A DNA stretch of 64,000 bases, from the NCBI RefSeq assembly GCF_027594745.1, contig NZ_CP110854.1, positions 3,923,501 to 3,987,500 on the forward strand, written 5' to 3'. The stretch comes from Saprospira grandis. GTDB taxonomy: Bacteria; Bacteroidota; Bacteroidia; Chitinophagales; Saprospiraceae. Numbering within the stretch: the stretch's first letter is position 1; every line of letters begins with the position of its first letter. The notes under the pieces are model-generated. The model was not told the DNA's origin and did no database searches. It was given only the letters and a program-made list of their open reading frames with translations. A program made the position numbers and the translations under genes. Below, one piece after another: positions 17,995 through 28,100 of this stretch.

Positions 17995-20763
17995 TTGTCG
18001 GCTGCTGCGGGCAATTCAGAGCAATTGGCGATAAGTGAGATGGATGCTTTGTATACAGAGCGAGAACTTTTCTTACAGAATGTTTTGGGTGAGCAGGAAG
18101 ACAGTTCTGCCGAGCAAACTGCGGAGCGGGCTAAGGTGGCATCAGAAATACATAGTATTTATGAGCGAAGTAAATCTGAGGTAGAACAGCAGTTGAGTAG
18201 TTTGGATCAAGAGGTTCAAAATATGTTCAATCAAGCGGCGGCTAAGGCCAAAGCAAAATTTTTGAGCCATGTTCAAACTAAAATGGCTGCTTATAAGGCT
18301 GAGCGTTATGAGGGACTTTCGGGAGCTGCTCGTTGGTTGGGGGATGCCTTTACGGGCTTGCCAGAGGAAGTTAATGCGTTTTATGTAGAGGGGCGTGAAT
18401 TGTATATTGCCGAAATGCGTCAGGCTTTATACCAAATTGCTGATCATATTGCGGCGGGTTTGAATGCGGCTAAAGCGAGAATCCAGGCAGGGCGAGAAGA
18501 AGTAACGGCTTATGTAGAAAGTTTGCCGGATGCAGTTCGAGCATTGGGGGAAAAAGCGGCTGCAGCTATTGATCGTAGTTTTGGTGAATTGGATGCATCT
18601 GTAAATAGTAAGCAAGATGCTTTAGTTAATGAATTGGCCAAACAGTACACAGACAATCTAGCGGCTATAGATGCTGAGATTGCGGCCATGCAAGAAGCGA
18701 ATAAAGGCTTAATTGACCACGCATTAGAAGCTGTAGGGGGCGTGATTGAGACCATCATGGAAATTAAGCAAATGCTTACCGATGTGGTCAATGCGGGGGT
18801 AGAAGTTATTTCGGCCATTTTAGCCGATCCCATTGGCTTTTTGAGTAATCTTATTGATGGTGTTTCGGCAGGGGTAAATGGCTTTTTTGCCAATGTAAGC
18901 GATCATTTGCTCAATGGGTTAATTGAGTGGTTGACAGGGGCCTTGAGTGGGGTAAATATTAGCTTACCCGAAGATATTTTTAGCTTTGCGGGCATTTTGG
19001 ATCTCAGTGCACAGATTTTGGGCTTGAGCTGGGATTATGTTCGAGAAAAAGCGGTCTATGCTGTTGGAGAAGATGCTGTTTCTGCTATGGAAAGTAGCTT
19101 TGAGATTTTCCAAATCTTACAAACAGAAGGCTTGGCTGGTGCTTGGGAATATATTCAAGGACAGTTGGGCAATCTTCAGGAAGTTGTTCTTGGTGGAATT
19201 CAAGAGTTTTTAATTACAGCAGTATTCCAGGCCGGAATTGAATGGATTATCGGTTTGTTGACTCCAGCAGGTGCTTTTGTTAAGGCAGCCATGGCCATTA
19301 TAGATATTGTCAAATTCTTTATCGAAAATGGCAGCCAAATTATGGCTTTAGTGCAATCTATCATTGACTCTTTAGCAGCTATTGCTGCAGGAGATGTAGG
19401 CTTTGTCGCACAGGCTGTAGAGGGGGCCATGGCAAGCACGGTACCTATTTTAATCGACTTTTTAGCCTCTTTATTGGGAATTGATGGTCTGTCAGATAAA
19501 GTACAAGAAATTGTAGGTTCTATTCGCAAACGCATTGATGATGCGATTACGGGCTTGATAGATAAGGCTAAAGCCTGGTTTAAAGGAAAAGGGAAGGATA
19601 AGCGGAAAGCAGAAAATGAGAAAGAAGTCACAGAGGAAGATCGAGCAAAACATAAACGCTTTGCTGCTGAAATAGAAGCAGATTTAAAGAAAATTCAACC
19701 TAAAGAGGGCGAATCTTTTGAAGATTTCCGTCAACGAGTGCAAATAAGAGCCAATGAATTGGAAAAGGAATATCAACCGAAGTTAACGGATGGTATTAAG
19801 GTCAGTATTCAGTTGACGAGTACAGCTAAGGAGGATGAAAAAGATGGCGATGTGGATGTTCAAATAAAAATTGCCCCTAATACAGAAGTTTTAGAAACAG
19901 AGATAAATTTAAATACCGAAAATGAAAGTTTTACTGATTTAGCAGAGGCTATTAAGGAAAATGAAGATTTGCATCAGCCACACCCTAATATTGATAATAT
20001 AGAAGCAATTATAGGTATAATTGTCACTCGGTTAAATGCAACGCGGAGAGATGGGAATGAAATATGGTTTATTTTAAATACGACTAAAAAAGGAGGCTTT
20101 TCTCATAAATTTACATTCCTATTAAAGGAAAAAAGTACAAATCAAAAAAAAGGAAAGCCAGCATACTTAGGAGTAAGCCGAAAGTCTGGAGATTCCATTT
20201 GTGCTTCTTGCGGACTACGCGAAGGTGTTTCCAGCCCTCATAATGTTATAACTGCAAAACATGCTAAGGATGCAATTGATTTAGCTTTAGAAGCTATTTT
20301 AGTAGGTGGACTTGATGAAAGATCAAAAGAAACTATATTATACAAACATATGAGAGGGCTTGCAAATAGTACAGGAAGTTCTGCCCCTTTACCTACAAAG
20401 GGAGATTTTCAAAAACAATGTGAAGTTTGTGAGGGGAGTGCCGCAGGGGATACAGTCGGAAAGTTTCTTGCAGGACAGTCATTGATTCAACGAGCCAATG
20501 GCGCTATGGCTGAAAATGGAGATACAGCTGATAGTAGAGAAATGGACAAACAATTTGCAACAACAACTTCTGAAACAAGAGAGTACATTACAATGCAACG
20601 AATAGAGTATTTTGCAAAAGCTATTAGGAAAAAGATTATAGAAACAACAAATTCCGAAGAAGAGCGAGATGAACAGATATATACTTTATTTAGATCTAAC
20701 AGCTCAAAAATTGATGAATTTATAGCTGAATTAACTACATCGATAACCCGGATAATACATTAA
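17995..20763 (+). CDS. eCIS-type cargo core with C-terminal toxin domain (same frame as upstream ORF)
   Basis: Encodes up to 922 residues; the first start-like codon after the TAA is TTG 17995. Order of parts: helical coiled-coil region (1-230) with ARWLGDAFTGLPEEVNAFYV; long amphipathic/hydrophobic helices (about 240-520) with DPIGFLSNLIDGV and LPEDIFSFAGILDL; then LLGIDGLSDKVQEIVGSIRKRID and DKAKAWFKGKGK, typical of the conserved core of eCIS-associated cargo proteins; an acidic linker; and a variable AT-rich C-terminal domain (about 600-922). That domain has CASC at residue 736 and CEVC near 809, a likely zinc site. The core is the delivery part and the tail the probable toxin. The following WD40-like gene starts 1 base after this stop, as an immunity gene would. 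Confidence 0.75.
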   Translation: MSAAAGNSEQLAISEMDALYTERELFLQNVLGEQEDSSAEQTAERAKVASEIHSIYERSKSEVEQQLSSLDQEVQNMFNQAAAKAKAKFLSHVQTKMAAYKAERYEGLSGAARWLGDAFTGLPEEVNAFYVEGRELYIAEMRQALYQIADHIAAGLNAAKARIQAGREEVTAYVESLPDAVRALGEKAAAAIDRSFGELDASVNSKQDALVNELAKQYTDNLAAIDAEIAAMQEANKGLIDHALEAVGGVIETIMEIKQMLTDVVNAGVEVISAILADPIGFLSNLIDGVSAGVNGFFANVSDHLLNGLIEWLTGALSGVNISLPEDIFSFAGILDLSAQILGLSWDYVREKAVYAVGEDAVSAMESSFEIFQILQTEGLAGAWEYIQGQLGNLQEVVLGGIQEFLITAVFQAGIEWIIGLLTPAGAFVKAAMAIIDIVKFFIENGSQIMALVQSIIDSLAAIAAGDVGFVAQAVEGAMASTVPILIDFLASLLGIDGLSDKVQEIVGSIRKRIDDAITGLIDKAKAWFKGKGKDKRKAENEKEVTEEDRAKHKRFAAEIEADLKKIQPKEGESFEDFRQRVQIRANELEKEYQPKLTDGIKVSIQLTSTAKEDEKDGDVDVQIKIAPNTEVLETEINLNTENESFTDLAEAIKENEDLHQPHPNIDNIEAIIGIIVTRLNATRRDGNEIWFILNTTKKGGFSHKFTFLLKEKSTNQKKGKPAYLGVSRKSGDSICASCGLREGVSSPHNVITAKHAKDAIDLALEAILVGGLDERSKETILYKHMRGLANSTGSSAPLPTKGDFQKQCEVCEGSAAGDTVGKFLAGQSLIQRANGAMAENGDTADSREMDKQFATTTSETREYITMQRIEYFAKAIRKKIIETTNSEEERDEQIYTLFRSNSSKIDEFIAELTTSITRIIH

Positions 20764-20764
20764 G

Positions 20765-21862
20765 ATGATTAAACTTGTCAAAACGATAAGGAGTCTAGAA
20801 AGTACAATTAATGGAAATCTTTTTTTTTCAAAGAGAAATGAATTACTAAGCTGGTCTGATGAAGGAACAATTTGCCTCTATGCTTTAGAAGATGGAAGGC
20901 AAAAACTAATTAAACAACATCATACGCCTGTTACACAGGTTTTTGTATGGAAAGAACAATTTATTGTTTCTACTGCCTATGATGGACAAATTAACGTTTG
21001 GGACAGAAAGACATTTTCTAACTACAAATTATTAGAAAATGTAAACAGAAGCTTTTTGGGGGCTCAAGCTTGGGATGAACAACGAATTATAGCATGGGAT
21101 GCGGAGGGCGACATATCTATTTGGGAGGTAGAAAATGAGCAAGGAATTTCTATACTGGAGCAAGCCGTTATGGATTATTATAGGAATTCATTACAGCCGC
21201 CTTTTTTGCTTTGGCAAAAATATGACTGGCTTGTAAGTTGGGGAAGTATTGAGCTAGATTTTTGGAATTATTTGAGCGGCGCAGTAAAAATTAGTCTATG
21301 GGAAGAAAATTTTAATATAGAAGGAGCTTGTTTATTGAATGAAGACGAACTACTTAGTTGGGGAACTGCCTTAAGAATTTGGTCACCCAAAGGAGTTTTA
21401 AAACGAGAACTGAAGGGAAATAAAAAACCAATTCGTTTTGCCTTAGTTTTAGAGAAGGAAACAATTATTGCCTGGGATAATCAGCATAGAATTTATGTTT
21501 GGACTAATTTTTTGCTCACTCTTTGCTTTGAGCAACACAAAAGTCTGCTTCTTCATGTTTGGCCCATCAATGATGAACTTTTATTATCGAAATCTATAGA
21601 TGGACAGCATATTATCTGGGACAAAAAAACGGGAGAAATAAAAAATAGTCTTCAGGGCTTTTCTAATGAAGGTTGCCTGCTCAATACATCCTTTTACCTT
21701 AGTTATCAGGCTAATTCGATCATGATTTGGAATCTAAAAACGGGCGAAGATTTTATTTTGGAGAATGCACATGATACGAATATTCAAGAACTCCTTCCAT
21801 TGGACCAAAATCGATTTTTGTCCTGCGCCAAAGATGCAGAGAGAAAAATTTGGGAATGCTAA
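20765..21862 (+). CDS. WD40-like beta-propeller protein, probable immunity partner
   Basis: A 365-residue protein made of about seven to eight repeats ending in W-D or W-like pairs (INVWDRKTF, ISIWEVENE, LRIWSPKG, IYVWTNFL, HIIWDKKTGE, IMIWNLKTGE, ERKIWEC), with strand-turn-strand spacing of a WD40 propeller. There is no signal peptide, so it is probably cytoplasmic. The ATG lies 1 base after the stop of the toxin-type gene, a spacing expected for tight co-expression. The base composition is as AT-rich as the toxin tail. I infer an immunity role from position; WD40 proteins in general bind proteins and the sequence does not prove it. Confidence 0.75.
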   Translation: MIKLVKTIRSLESTINGNLFFSKRNELLSWSDEGTICLYALEDGRQKLIKQHHTPVTQVFVWKEQFIVSTAYDGQINVWDRKTFSNYKLLENVNRSFLGAQAWDEQRIIAWDAEGDISIWEVENEQGISILEQAVMDYYRNSLQPPFLLWQKYDWLVSWGSIELDFWNYLSGAVKISLWEENFNIEGACLLNEDELLSWGTALRIWSPKGVLKRELKGNKKPIRFALVLEKETIIAWDNQHRIYVWTNFLLTLCFEQHKSLLLHVWPINDELLLSKSIDGQHIIWDKKTGEIKNSLQGFSNEGCLLNTSFYLSYQANSIMIWNLKTGEDFILENAHDTNIQELLPLDQNRFLSCAKDAERKIWEC

Positions 21863-22366
21863 TTTTTGGGGCCTCCGCCTCGCTTCGCTCGTCGGCGCTA
21901 CGTTTCGCAGCTCGCTATTCGCTCGGCCCTGCGCAAAAAAACAAGTTTTTTGCTGGGTCTGGCCTGCGGCCACTGCTGCACATCGCTAGGCCGCTCAACT
22001 GTCTTTTTTCTTCGGCCCTCAAATCCCCCTTTCAAATAGCGGCTTTCAATTAGCAATTGCCTAAAAAACAAGGACAAAAATTTCTCTTGGAAAAAACTGG
22101 CCTGATGGCGATGAATGAATTTTTTACCACAATTTTTTCTGCTAGATGTTATGAGCCGATGGTTTTAACCTTCGGCTCATTTTTTTGGATGTAGAATGGC
22201 CCTCTTTTTTGATCTGGGTTATATATCGATTCCGAAGGACTCGCAGCTCTGCTCGGTCCAAAACCTAGGATATTTAAATAGTTCTGTCTATAGTTGAAAA
22301 CAAAGTCTAGAAGGGCTATTTTGAGCTTGATGGACCTCTGTTATTATCGTAAATAAAGACTAAACA
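21863..22366. repeat. Intergenic + repeat arm and hairpin
   Basis: A + arm starts immediately after the TAA stop (TTTTTGGGGCCTCCGCC, about 21863-22020; core CAGCTCGCTATTCGCTCGG). After AT-rich sequence comes the 30-base hairpin ATGAGCCGATGG...CCTTCGGCTCAT at 22151-22180, followed by TTTTTTT. The rest to 22366 is AT-rich leader of the next gene. No gene seen. Confidence 0.7.
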
Positions 22367-22897
22367 ATGAATGAGCAACTAAAAGAGCGAATAAAAAAAA
22401 TATCTGTTCGTGGACGCTTTGCTATAGCCTTACGTATTCTGGAAATAGAACTACCAAAATATCCTGTCTTTCAGCAGAGTCCTACTTCAAAAAACCTAAT
22501 CAGTAAGCTGAAAGGTTTTACAAGTAGTTCTACATTAGATGATTGGATGGAAGAAACGGATCGGCTAATGCCAGATATAATAATGGAAGATGAGGGAAGC
22601 TATGATGCAGAATATTTCGCTGACTTTCTAAAGGAAGAAGATTTCAATGAATTTCACAAGCAGTACAAAGCTTTGCCAAATAGTTTCTTGTCAGTTGTCT
22701 GTCATACGTTCTGGATTGGTCAAACAGAAATTTACACCTCAATTCAGACTTATTCAGAAAACACTTATAAATATTTATTGGAGGTAATTAAATTAACTAC
22801 CGTAGATAACTTGCCTGAAATTATAGCCCGTTATGAGTTTTCTTCCTTTGAGGAGAATCGAGGATGGGGAAATCGCTTTAATTATGATGAGGTCTAG
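22367..22897 (+). CDS. hypothetical protein, paralogue of 59978-60508
   Basis: A 176-residue, soluble, acidic, helical protein (MNEQLKERIKKISVRGRFAIALRILEIELPK...). A second copy at 59978-60508 is about 85% identical by eye, with changes clustered in NSFLSVVCHTFWIGQTEIYTSIQTYSENTYKY and near the C-terminus (FEENRGWGNRFNYDEV). Both copies sit beside small lipoproteins and toxin-like genes. Conserved flanks with a variable middle is the pattern of an immunity-type protein, but I do not recognise a family. It ends GTCTAGGG; the paralogue has the same bases exactly where a repeat element begins. Confidence 0.75.
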   Translation: MNEQLKERIKKISVRGRFAIALRILEIELPKYPVFQQSPTSKNLISKLKGFTSSSTLDDWMEETDRLMPDIIMEDEGSYDAEYFADFLKEEDFNEFHKQYKALPNSFLSVVCHTFWIGQTEIYTSIQTYSENTYKYLLEVIKLTTVDNLPEIIARYEFSSFEENRGWGNRFNYDEV

Positions 22898-22958
22898 GGC
22901 TAGTAGCCTATTAAAGCAAAAAACTATAAATTACAGGATTTAAATAAACTGCAAGTTG

Positions 22959-23570
22959 ATGCGTTTAAACATAAAAGCAATTATTGGATGCCTAGCTGTA
23001 TTTTCTATGCTTAGCTGCCAAAACCAAGAGAAAGCACAGCCCTCCTCCAATATAGAGGAAGAGCTTAAGCCCAAAAAAGTAGAGCAAATCAGAAGTCCGG
23101 ATAATTTATTTTACTATGGGAATTTTTTAGGGGCCTTGGATGAAGATTCTTTGGCCTCTAATGGAATCAGAATATTTTTAGCTCAAAATTTTGGGGCTCC
23201 TTCATATCTGTTTACACTCAAAGAACAGTCTGAAAATAGTTTTATGCTTGTAGCAAAAACTTGTGGTGGTATTGACCTTGATGAAGACTATGAAGTACTC
23301 TATAAGACAGAAAATATCAAAAAAGAAATTTGGGACTCTGTAGTGCTTATTCTGAATGATAATGATTTTTTAAATATTCCTGAAGAGGAACGAATGAAGG
23401 GGCATGATGATAGCGACGGTTGGTGCATAGAGGCTAATCTAAACGGAAAAACTAATCTTGTATCAAGAAAATTTACTACTGATGAAGAAATGTATAAGCG
23501 CCTTTTGCGTCCAATCAAAGAGGTTTTAGCTATAGATAGCTCAGCCTATGTAGAGCGGATGATTGACTGA
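22959..23570 (+). CDS. Small lipoprotein of unknown function
   Basis: A 203-residue lipoprotein from ATG 22959 (a TTG one codon earlier is less likely). The signal peptide MRLNIKAIIGCLAVFSMLSC carries lipobox MLSC, so the mature protein starts CQNQEKAQPSS and is anchored to a membrane by lipid. The rest is acidic alpha/beta sequence with no recognised domain (VAKTCGGIDLDEDYEVLYK, GHDDSDGWCIEANLNGK). It follows the 176-residue gene by 61 bases and probably shares its transcript; a terminator lies downstream. Similar pairing with the paralogue at 60 kb suggests that these lipoproteins and the soluble protein belong together. Confidence 0.75.
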   Translation: MRLNIKAIIGCLAVFSMLSCQNQEKAQPSSNIEEELKPKKVEQIRSPDNLFYYGNFLGALDEDSLASNGIRIFLAQNFGAPSYLFTLKEQSENSFMLVAKTCGGIDLDEDYEVLYKTENIKKEIWDSVVLILNDNDFLNIPEEERMKGHDDSDGWCIEANLNGKTNLVSRKFTTDEEMYKRLLRPIKEVLAIDSSAYVERMID

Positions 23571-23625
23571 TGTTTGTAATGAGCGCCAACTCTTTTTGGG
23601 GACTAAAGTTCTTGACTACAATTTT

Positions 23626-23662
23626 ATGGGCCAAAGGGAATATCCCCTTGGCCCATTTTTTT
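23626..23662 (+). terminator. Terminator after the 22.4-23.6 kb genes
   Basis: ATGGGCCAAAGGG, loop, CCCCTTGGCCCAT, then seven T. A strong hairpin with a T-run, 55 bases after the stop at 23570 and before a convergent gene. Confidence 0.75.
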
Positions 23663-23705
23663 GGCGTTAAAATCTAGCCAGATGAAGTACTGATGCCTAA
23701 TCATC

Positions 23706-24479
23706 TTATGCAGGCGTATAATAGATACCTAAAAAGCTAAACAGAATCCTTTTTCGAAAACAACTATTGTTATAGGTCAGTTCTTCTTCCGTACTAAATC
23801 TGAGACGGCTAAGATTTAGGCCCGCCCGAACGCCTATTTCTTCATTGATATTATAGGCCAGAAAAAACTCATGGGTTGATTGCGAAAAGTAGCCCTTTTG
23901 CCGAATAGCGTACTGACCACGATTATCACTACTTATAAAGTGCCCTATTTTACTTTTGCTCATTATCGTAAAACTTCCAATGTCAGCATTATAGCCTATC
24001 TTGAGCTTGGGCGTAATCAAATAAGCAACGTTAAAAGTGAAGGAAAACTTCATATAAAAGGGCGTTTCCGCCCGTATACTATCAATTAAATTTTTTTTGA
24101 TCAGATCTGGCTCTCCTGTAGTGTGGAGTAATTCATTGGCGGCATCAAAAGCCGAAATCCGAAAGCCCAATCCCGCCAACAATCGACGGTTTCTAAGCAT
24201 AACGATTCCACTATGCATCGAAACTGCAGCATAATAGAGGTTGTTCCCATCGCTACTGCCCGCCCCTAAGGCTAGGTCAAAAGTGATATAGTCTTTAGGT
24301 AGGCTATCTTCCTCAAAAGTGGTCAGGGTTTTAGGTAGGCTATCTTCCTCAAAAGTGGTCAGGGTTTTAGGCAGGCTATCCTCCTCGAAAGTGATCAGGG
24401 TTTCCTCCTCCTGCCCCCAGCTTTTTGGCCCCATAAAAAGAGCCGCTAATAGTCCCAAGACCATTATCCAATTTTTCAT
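23706..24479 (-). CDS. Exported beta-barrel-like protein with triple repeat near N-terminus
   Basis: From ATG 24479 it encodes 257 residues: signal peptide MKNWIMVLGLLAALFMGPKSWGQ, then three 12-residue repeats (TFEEDSLPKTLT type; 36-base DNA repeats at about 24300-24409), then strand-rich sequence (YITFDLALGAGSSDG, FYMKFSFTFNVAYLITPKLKIGYNADIGSF, FLAYNINEEIGVRAGLNLSRLRF) that looks like a small outer-membrane barrel ending in an aromatic strand (FSFLGIYYTPA). The open frame continues 113 codons further upstream into the intergenic repeat and has no protein character there. Function unknown. Confidence 0.75.
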   Translation of the reverse strand: MKNWIMVLGLLAALFMGPKSWGQEEETLITFEEDSLPKTLTTFEEDSLPKTLTTFEEDSLPKDYITFDLALGAGSSDGNNLYYAAVSMHSGIVMLRNRRLLAGLGFRISAFDAANELLHTTGEPDLIKKNLIDSIRAETPFYMKFSFTFNVAYLITPKLKIGYNADIGSFTIMSKSKIGHFISSDNRGQYAIRQKGYFSQSTHEFFLAYNINEEIGVRAGLNLSRLRFSTEEELTYNNSCFRKRILFSFLGIYYTPA

Positions 24480-25177
24480 AAGTTCAAGCTTTATTTCTAA
24501 TAAAATACGCTTTAAGTCAGTTGTTGCTAGCTTTAAAATCGCTAAAAGTTTTATTTTGTATGTAAAGCTATAAAAAAATAATAGGGGATGAATCTTTTTG
24601 TGAAAGTTAAACTGTTTAGGCTGATGTTTTTTGGGGCCTCCGCAGCAAAGCTGCGGCGCTACGTTGCGGGGCTCGCTGTTCGCTCGGCCCTGCGTTTTTT
24701 TCGCTGCGCTCAAAAAAACTTGGTCTGGCCTGCGGCCACCCCTGCACATCGCTAGGCCGCTCAACGGTCTTTTTTCTTCTGTCTTTTTTCTTCGGCGGCT
24801 GGGCGGTTTTGGGGCCATGGGCTGAAGCCCATGGTTGTAGATCTATGCAAAGAGCGGGCTAAAGCCCTTCTTTGCTATAAATGATATGAGCCGATGGTTT
24901 TAACCATCGGCTCATTTTTATTGCGTTTGGTATGGCCTCTTTTGTTGTTGTAGGTTTCAACCTACAGGTATATATCCATCCTACAGGCGGCGAAGCCGCC
25001 GCAGGCCTAGGGATGGACAGCAGTGGCCGTTAGGCCAGACCGAGGCGCTGAAAGCGCCGAAGGGCCGAGCGAACAGCGAGCTGCGAAACAGCCCGGCCGC
25101 CGCAGGCGGCAGGCCCCCAAAAAAAGCCCCCTCCTTCATACAGAAAGAGAGGGCATAAAAACAGTTAGAAAAAGGCC
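24480..25177. repeat. Composite intergenic repeat element
   Basis: AT-rich promoter region (24480-24625), then the + arm starting TTTTTTGGGGCCTCCGC (about 24626-24815), hairpin CATGGGCTGAAGCCCATG near 24818, a GCGGGCTAAAGCCC hairpin near 24854, ATGAGCCGATGG...CCATCGGCTCAT at 24886-24915, GTAGGTTTCAACCTAC near 24950, and a - arm (about 24985-25120) ending GGCAGGCCCCCAAAAAA. No gene seen. Confidence 0.8.
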
Positions 25178-28100
25178 TTAACGGCGAATGACAAACTTCT
25201 GGCTAATTTGTCCCTCCGGACTAGAGAGGCGCAAGAAGTAAGTACCTGCAGGCCAATCAAAAGAGAGCGGCAAGCTAAACTGCTGACCACTTAAGCGCTG
25301 CTGATATAGCTGGCGGCCCAAAACATCAAAGATAGCCAACTCCAGTTGCTGAGACTGCTGAAGAACAAGCTCTAGCTGCATCTGGCCATTGCTCGGATTG
25401 GGATAGAGGCTAAAGGCCTCTGCCCATTGGACGTTTATGCCCGTTACTGCCGATACAAAAATGCTATCTGTTGCAGTACAGCCATTGGCATCCGTTACTG
25501 TAACGCTATAGCTACCAACGCCTACATTGGTCAATTGCGACACACTATCTCCAGTGCTCCAAAGATAACTGAAGGGAGCGGTCCCGCCATTTTCGCTAGC
25601 GGCCAAAGCGCCATTGTTGCTTGTTGGTGTATGTGGTTGAGTGACCGAAAAGGCGACCTGCAAACTAGCGGGTGCATTTACCGTATCGCTGAGGACAACC
25701 GTACAGCCTTGGGCGGTATCAGTTACCGAAACCTGGTAAATACCTCCGGCTAATCCCTGAAGATCCTCTGTATTGGCGCCATTGGACCAACTATAGAGGT
25801 AGTTTCCTGCAGGACTGACCGTGAGGTCAAGGCTTCCATCTGCCGTATTAGAGCAGTTCGGGCTACTGCTTAGACTACTCAATACAGGTCCTTGAGGAAT
25901 ATTAAAGCTAGCGCTTCTTTGTTCCTCACAACCATTGGCAGAAGTAATTGTCACGCTATAGTTGCCATTGGCCAAGTTGCTCACATTAGCTGTAGTGGCT
26001 CCATTGGACCAAAGATAGCTATAAGGCGCTCCGCCTCCGCCACTGACATTAAGCGCCAAGGCGCCCGTGCCAGGTACACAGTTTTGCTCCGTACTCATGA
26101 GCTGGATTTGCATGGCCGCAGGCTCTGTAACTTGAACGCTACGCACTGCACTACATACTCCAGAACTAATCGTTACGGTATAATTACCAGCAGCCAAACC
26201 ATTGGCTACTTGCGTATTGGCCCCATTGGACCAGCTGTAATTCATGGGAAGACCCGTGCCTGTTCCCACAGCCTGAGCCTCTCCATCTGCATAGCCTGCA
26301 CAGCTTGCATTCTGGCTAGCTATGGCATTGCTGGCTAAACTGTTGTCTAGGGCCACGGTATAAGCCGCCGTCAAATCACAAGCATTAGCATCGGTTACAG
26401 TGAGTTGGTAAACTCCTGCCGCTAGAGCCGTTAGGCTACTTGTATTCGCTCCATTAGACCAAGCAAAAGTGTAAGGCGTCGTTCCACCATTAACAATGGC
26501 CGTTAGGTTTCCATCACTACCCGCACAGCTCTCATTATTGATTCCTGTGGCTAGGGTCATGGCGGTAGGTTGAGCTACTGTAGTGCTGGCAACAGCAACA
26601 CAGCCATTTACATCGGTGGCGGTTACACTGTAGTTGCCCCCACAAAGGTTAATGGGGTTGGCTACTGTGGCCCCATTTGTCCAACGATAACTAATTGGAG
26701 CTTGTAGTCCACTGCTTTGTAGACTAATACTGCCATTGCAGTTGCTTGCACAACTTACATCTGTAGGCGTAAGCTGTAGACTACCATTGCAAGGACAGTT
26801 GTAGTTGACTACAGCTGTGGCTACAGTCGTACAGCCATTAGCATCAGTAATTGTTACGGTATAAGTACCCGCTACTAGGTTATTGGCGGTTGCCGTAGTC
26901 TGTCCATCGGACCAAAGGAAAGTATAGCCAGCCGTACCGCCACTAATTGTAGCCGTAGCTGTACCATCATTTCCGGCACAAGTTTCATCACTACTACTGG
27001 CCGAAGCGACCAAAGCAGTAGGTTCATTGACTACTGCAGTAGCTGTAGTTGTACATCCTGCAGCATCAGTAACTGTCACGATATAAGTACCTGCGATTAG
27101 GTTGCTTGCGGTAGCCGTCGTTTGTCCATCCGACCAGAGGAAGCTATAGGGCGTTGTCCCTGCGGTAGCGATAGCCGTGGCCGAACCATCATTGCTTGCA
27201 TTACAGCTAGCATCCGTGGCGCTAGTGGTCGCGGCTAGGGTACAAGGCGTACAGCTGTTGTTGACTACAGCCGTGGCCACAGTCGTACAGCCATTGGCAT
27301 CAGTAATACTGACGGTATAAGTACCCGCCACTAGGTTGGTAGCTGTAGCCGTAGTTTGTCCATCGGACCAAAGGAAAGTATAGCCAGCTGTACCGCCACT
27401 AATTGTAGCTGTAGCTGTACCATCATTTCCGGCACAAGTCTCATCACTACTACTTGCCGAAGCAAGCAAAGCAGTAGGTTCATTGACTACTGCAGTAGCT
27501 GTAGTTGTACATCCCGCAGCATCGGTAACCGTCACGATATAAGTACCAGCGATTAGGTTGGTCGCTGTAGCCGTCGTTTGTCCATCCGACCAAATGAAGC
27601 TATAGGGCGTTGTCCCTGCGGTAGCGATAGCCGTGGCGCTTCCATCATTGCTCGCATTACAGCTAGCATCCGTGGCGCTAGTGGTCGCGGCTAGGGTACA
27701 AGGCGTACAGCTGTTGTTGACTACAGCCGTGGCCACAGTCGTACAGCCATTGGCATCAGTAATTGTTACGGTATAAGTACCCGCGATTAGGTTGCTAGCG
27801 GTTGCCGTAGTTTGTCCATCGGACCAAAGGAAAGTATAGCCAGCCGTACCGCCACTAATTGTAGCCGTAGCTGTACCATCATTTCCGGCACAAGTCTCAT
27901 CACTACTACTGGCCGAAGCGACCAAAGCCGTAGGTTCATTGACCACTGCAGTAGCTGTAGTTATACATCCCGCAGCATCGGTAACTGTTACGGTATAAGT
28001 ACCAGCGATTAGGTTGGTAGCTGTAGCCGTCGTTTGTCCATCAGACCAAAGGAAGCTATAAGGCGTTGTCCCTGCGGTAGCGATAGCCGTGGCCGAACCA

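Noticed and set aside
16915..20763. Reassigned TAA codon in this organism
   Set aside because: TAA is used as an ordinary terminator in several intact genes here (for example leuS and the TonB receptor at 54163), so global reassignment does not hold.
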